In this document: positions 61,014-64,000 of the stretch, in pieces
Layout: the number at the start of each line of letters is the position of its first letter
Numbering within the stretch: position 1 is the first letter of the stretch
Assembly (NCBI RefSeq): GCF_013407925.2
Contig: NZ_CP060201.1
Coordinates: forward strand, 5,813,001-5,877,000
Direction: 5' to 3'
Source: Pseudomonas protegens
GTDB taxonomy: Bacteria; Pseudomonadota; Gammaproteobacteria; Pseudomonadales; Pseudomonadaceae
DNA length: 64,000 bases
The notes under the pieces: model-generated
Seen by the model: only the letters and a program-made list of their open reading frames with translations
What the model was told of the DNA's origin: nothing
Database searches by the model: none
Made by a program: the position numbers and the translations under genes

Positions 61014-62048
61014 GTGGAGTTTTTCGCCGAATACGCCAGTTTCCTGGCCAAGACCGTGACCCTGGTGGTTGCCATCCTGGTGGTGCTGATCACTGCCGCT
61101 GCGCTGCGCAGCAAGGGCCGCCGCAAGGGGGTGGGGCAGTTGCAGGTCAGCAAGCTGAATGATTTCTACAAGGACCTGCGCGAGCGCCTGGAGCAGAGCC
61201 TGCTGGACAAGGATCAGCTCAAGGCCCTGCGCAAGGCCCAGAGCAAGACTGAAAAGAGCCAGAAGAAGCAGAAGAAACAGCCAGCCGAAGCCAAACCCCG
61301 GGTCTTCGTGCTGGACTTCAATGGCGATATCAAGGCCTCCGCCACTGAAGGCCTGCGCCACGAGATCACCGCCTTGCTGAGCCTGGCCACGCCCAAGGAT
61401 GAGGTGGTGCTGCGCCTGGAAAGCGGTGGCGGCATGGTCCACAGCTACGGGCTGGCCTCCTCGCAGCTGGCGCGTATCCGCCAGGCCGGGGTGCCGCTGA
61501 CGGTGTGCATCGACAAGGTGGCGGCCAGTGGCGGCTACATGATGGCTTGCATCGGCGAGAAGATTATCAGCGCGCCGTTCGCCATCCTCGGTTCCATCGG
61601 CGTGGTGGCCCAGCTGCCCAACGTCAACCGCCTGCTGAAAAAACACGACATCGATTTTGAAGTGCTCACCGCCGGCGAGTACAAGCGCACCCTGACGGTA
61701 TTTGGCGAGAACACCGAGAAGGGCCGGGAGAAGTTCCAGGAAGACCTGGACGTGACCCATCAGTTGTTCAAGAACTTCGTGTCCCGCTATCGCCCGCAAT
61801 TGGCCATTGATGAAGTGGCCACCGGTGAAGTCTGGCTGGGCGTGGCAGCGCAAGAGAAGTTGCTGGTGGACGAGCTGCAGACCAGCGATGAGTACCTGGC
61901 GGAAAAAGCCAAGAATGCCGAGGTGTTCCACCTGCACTATGCCGAGCGCAAGAGTCTGCAGGAACGCGTAGGCCTGGCCGCCAGCGGTTCCATCGACCGC
62001 GTGCTGCTGACCTGGTGGAGCCGCCTGACCCAACAGCGCTTCTGGTAA
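61014..62048 (+). CDS. sohB: inner-membrane serine protease SohB (peptidase family S49)
   Basis: Protease of 344 residues: an N-terminal membrane helix (about 10-30), a charged Lys/Gln-rich linker, and an S49 catalytic domain with nucleophile Ser near 173 (KVAASGGYMMA) and general-base Lys near 224 (GEYKRTLT). FLDFNGDIKASATE-like strand (here VLDFNGDIKASATE) begins the ClpP-like fold. It starts with GTG at 61014, after TGAGGAG. E. coli SohB is linked to periplasmic protein quality control. Confidence 0.94.
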   Translation: MEFFAEYASFLAKTVTLVVAILVVLITAAALRSKGRRKGVGQLQVSKLNDFYKDLRERLEQSLLDKDQLKALRKAQSKTEKSQKKQKKQPAEAKPRVFVLDFNGDIKASATEGLRHEITALLSLATPKDEVVLRLESGGGMVHSYGLASSQLARIRQAGVPLTVCIDKVAASGGYMMACIGEKIISAPFAILGSIGVVAQLPNVNRLLKKHDIDFEVLTAGEYKRTLTVFGENTEKGREKFQEDLDVTHQLFKNFVSRYRPQLAIDEVATGEVWLGVAAQEKLLVDELQTSDEYLAEKAKNAEVFHLHYAERKSLQERVGLAASGSIDRVLLTWWSRLTQQRFW

Positions 62049-62073
62049 CCCTCGAATTGAGGGCGCCGGCTCT

Positions 62074-62155
62074 GTAGGAGCTGGCTTGCCAGCGAAGGCG
62101 GCCGCAAGGTTTGTACAAGGCTCAAGGGCCCCTTCGCCGGCAAGCCGGCTCCTAC
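62074..62155. repeat. inverted pair of REP palindromes
   Basis: 62074-62098 (GGAGCTGGCTTGCCAGCGAA) and 62133-62155 (TTCGCCGGCAAGCCGGCTCC) form an inverted pair between sohB and the shared terminator. Confidence 0.85.
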
Positions 62156-62180
62156 AGTGGTTGGCAGAGCCGATACAAAA

Positions 62181-62214
62181 AAAGCCCTGAACCGGGAAAC
62201 CGGTTCAGGGCTTT
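62181..62214. terminator. bidirectional Rho-independent terminator
   Basis: A perfect 15-bp stem AAAGCCCTGAACCGG/CCGGTTCAGGGCTTT with a GAAA tetraloop, flanked by an A run on the left and a T run on the right. It serves sohB on the plus strand and the DUF934 gene on the minus strand. Confidence 0.93.
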
Positions 62215-62230
62215 TTGTTGGCGCCAGGCT

Positions 62231-62725
62231 TTAGCGGCGACGGAACAGCGGCAGCGGTTCGTCGGTGGCGGCCTGGTAGGTCACCGAGAAGTCCTTGAGG
62301 CTTTCCAGGGCTTCGTAGGGGTCCTTGTCGGCCCGCAGGGCATAGGCGTCGAAGCCGCAGCGGTGCAGGTAGAACAGCTGGTCGCGCAACACGTCGCCAA
62401 TCGCTCGCAGTTCGCCTTTGTAGCCATAACGGTCACGCAGCAGGCGGGCGTTGGAGTAGTTGCGGCCATCGGTGAAGGCCGGGAAGTTCAGGGCAATCAC
62501 CTGGAAATGCTCGACGTCGTCACCGATTTCCTCGGCTTCTTCGTCCGCATCCAGCCATACACCCAGACCGCCGTCGCGGGCCTTGAGGGCGTGAGCATGA
62601 TCGCGCCACAGGGCCAACGGCACGATCAGGTCGTCGCAGTTGGAGATGCCGTCGAGGGTCGCGTCCTTGGGCAGCAAGTGCCAGGTTTCGTCGATGACCT
62701 CGTTGTTCTTAATGATTCGCTGCAT
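62231..62725 (-). CDS. DUF934 protein, partner of sulfite reductase
   Basis: Protein of 164 residues of the DUF934 family, regularly encoded beside CysI-type sulfite reductase and thought to help electron supply or assembly. Motifs: DDLIVPLALWRDH, GVWLDADEEAEEI, LNFPAFTDGRNYSNARLLRDRYGYKGELRAIGDVLRDQ (in pieces). Its ATG lies within the end of the cysI frame (17-bp overlap), so translation is coupled. A strong terminator follows. Confidence 0.93.
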   Translation of the reverse strand: MQRIIKNNEVIDETWHLLPKDATLDGISNCDDLIVPLALWRDHAHALKARDGGLGVWLDADEEAEEIGDDVEHFQVIALNFPAFTDGRNYSNARLLRDRYGYKGELRAIGDVLRDQLFYLHRCGFDAYALRADKDPYEALESLKDFSVTYQAATDEPLPLFRRR

Positions 62726-64000
62726 AGACGCGCTCCTTGAAGAGGTCGATGCCAATACGTTGATAGGTGTCGATGAAGCGTTCGTCTTCGGTACGTTGTT
62801 CCACGTACACGTCGATCAGCTTCGAGATCACGTCGGGCATGTCGTCCTGGGCGAAGGACGGGCCGAGGATCTTGCCCAGGCTGGCGTCGCGGCTGGCGCT
62901 GCCACCCAGGGACACCTGGTAGAACTCCTCGCCTTTCTTGTCCACCCCGAGGATGCCGATGTGGCCGACGTGGTGGTGACCGCAGGCGTTCATGCAGCCG
63001 GAGATGTTCAGGTCCAGCTCGCCGATGTCGAACAGGTAGTCCAGGTCGTCGAAACGGCGCTGGATCGATTCGGCGATCGGGATCGACTTGGCGTTGGCCA
63101 GGGAGCAGAAGTCGCCGCCCGGGCAGCAGATGATGTCGGTCAGCAGGCCAATGTTCGGTGTAGCAAAGCCGTTTTCACGCAGCTCGCCCCACAGGGTGAA
63201 CAGTTGGCTTTGCTCGACGTCCGCGAGAATCACGTTTTGTTCATGGGAGGTGCGCAACTGGCCGAAGCTGTAGCGGTCGGCCAGGTCGGCGATGGCATCG
63301 AACTGCTTGTCGGTGACATCCCCCGGCGCCACGCCGGTAGGTTTGAGCGACAGGGTCACGGCCACGTAGCCCGGCTTCTTGTGGGCCAGGGTATTGCGCG
63401 CGCGCCAGCGGGCGAAGCCCGGGTGCTGTTTGTCCAGGGCCGCCAGTTCGGCGTCCTGGTTGCTCAGGGCTTTGTAGTCGGGGTCGACGAAGTGCTTGGC
63501 CACGCGATGCACTTCGGCTTCGGTGAGGGTGGTCTGGCCGCCGCGCAGGTGGACCATTTCCGCCTCGACCTTCTCGGCGAACACTTCAGGGGTCAGGGCC
63601 TTGACCAGGATCTTGATCCGCGCCTTGTACTTGTTGTCACGGCGGCCATAGCGGTTGTAGACCCGCAGGATGGCGTCGAGGTAGCTCAGCAGGTCCTGCC
63701 ATGGCAGGAACTCGTTGATGAAGGCGCCGACCACCGGAGTGCGGCCCAGGCCACCGCCCACCAGGACCCGGAAGCCCAGCTCGCCGGCGGCGTTGTACAC
63801 CGGCTCCAGGCCGATGTCGTGGACTTCGATGGCTGCGCGGTCGGACGTCGAGCCATTGATGGCGATCTTGAACTTGCGCGGCAGGTAGGCGAATTCGGGG
63901 TGGAAGGTGGTCCACTGGCGGACGATCTCGCACCAGGGGCGCGGGTCGATCAGCTCGTCGGCCGCGACCCCGGCGAACTGGTCGGTGGTGACGTTGCGCA
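62709..64000 (-). CDS. cysI: sulfite reductase hemoprotein (nitrite/sulfite reductase), 5' end cut by window
   Basis: C-terminal about 430 residues of an assimilatory sulfite (or nitrite) reductase; the N terminus lies beyond the right edge. Two cysteine clusters that bind the siroheme-linked 4Fe-4S centre are visible: CCPGGDFCSLANAKS and NISGCMNACGHHHVGHIG. QLRTSHEQNVILADV and VLVGGGLGRTPVVG are ferredoxin-like and substrate-domain motifs. It reduces sulfite to sulfide for cysteine synthesis. Its stop overlaps the DUF934 start. Confidence 0.94.
   Translation of the reverse strand, partial: RNVTTDQFAGVAADELIDPRPWCEIVRQWTTFHPEFAYLPRKFKIAINGSTSDRAAIEVHDIGLEPVYNAAGELGFRVLVGGGLGRTPVVGAFINEFLPWQDLLSYLDAILRVYNRYGRRDNKYKARIKILVKALTPEVFAEKVEAEMVHLRGGQTTLTEAEVHRVAKHFVDPDYKALSNQDAELAALDKQHPGFARWRARNTLAHKKPGYVAVTLSLKPTGVAPGDVTDKQFDAIADLADRYSFGQLRTSHEQNVILADVEQSQLFTLWGELRENGFATPNIGLLTDIICCPGGDFCSLANAKSIPIAESIQRRFDDLDYLFDIGELDLNISGCMNACGHHHVGHIGILGVDKKGEEFYQVSLGGSASRDASLGKILGPSFAQDDMPDVISKLIDVYVEQRTEDERFIDTYQRIGIDLFKERVYAANH

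Overview
The window is high-GC chromosomal DNA from a fluorescent Pseudomonas (P. protegens / P. fluorescens / P. chlororaphis type). The evidence is the gene families and order (the lexA2-imuA-imuB-dnaE2 mutagenesis cassette, BvgS-like two-component genes, OprD porin, FdhD/MobA, SohB, CysI-DUF934) and the many Pseudomonas REP palindromes with GGGCTTGCCC or CCGGCTTGCCGG cores. No rRNA, tRNA, IS element, prophage or CRISPR array was seen. Gene density is high; both window ends cut through genes.

Layout. 1-2801: two tandem paralogous AA10 lytic polysaccharide monooxygenases (one cut by the window edge) with a shared upstream element. 3001-7480: BvgA/BvgS-like phosphorelay. 7.6-16.6 kb: housekeeping and regulatory genes (Lrp regulator with EamA exporter, fdhD, LysR, mobA, FUSC transporter, GapN-like aldehyde dehydrogenase, degenerate GGDEF protein with AraC regulator). 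17.0-23.7 kb: an apparently PhoB-controlled phytate module, with a TonB-dependent receptor, a two-propeller phytase and a dedicated ExbB-ExbD-TonB set. Pho-box-like direct repeats precede both halves of the module. 23.8-25.7 kb: DyP peroxidase and a Gfo/Idh/MocA oxidoreductase. 25.8-32.3 kb: ParDE toxin-antitoxin, divergent from the lexA2-imuAB-dnaE2 SOS mutasome operon. 32.6-34.3 kb: three-lipoprotein CsgG/DUF4810/DUF799 operon. 34.5-39.4 kb: hybrid sensor kinase, UvrA2-like ATPase and YdcH, followed by an 18-bp tandem array. 39.6-44.1 kb: SMP-30-like protein, a fatty acid hydroxylase-SRPBCC fusion, a small membrane protein, an orphan LuxR-type regulator and a lipoprotein. 44.3-49.6 kb: LysR regulator with an amidase, MFS and OprD catabolic set.

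49.8-53.6 kb is the most distinctive accessory region. It is visibly more AT-rich than the rest and holds two tandem copies of a two-gene unit. Each unit has a 253-residue cytoplasmic protein with an L,D-transpeptidase-like H-x-G-N-x-S-x-G-C motif, overlapping a signal-peptide-bearing four-cysteine protein of about 209 residues. This looks like a duplicated peptidoglycan-targeting effector/immunity family. 54-64 kb returns to core genes: small unknown proteins with a structured leader, GH63 glucosidase, HypX-like formyltransferase/crotonase, SCP2 protein, histidine phosphatase, SohB, and the DUF934/CysI sulfite reductase pair cut by the right edge.

Genes that appear to work together: the phytate module (surface hydrolysis, outer-membrane import, private energy transduction), the SOS mutasome, the RR-HK phosphorelay, and the amidase/MFS/porin uptake set. 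Functional statements rest on motifs read by eye; no database search was run.
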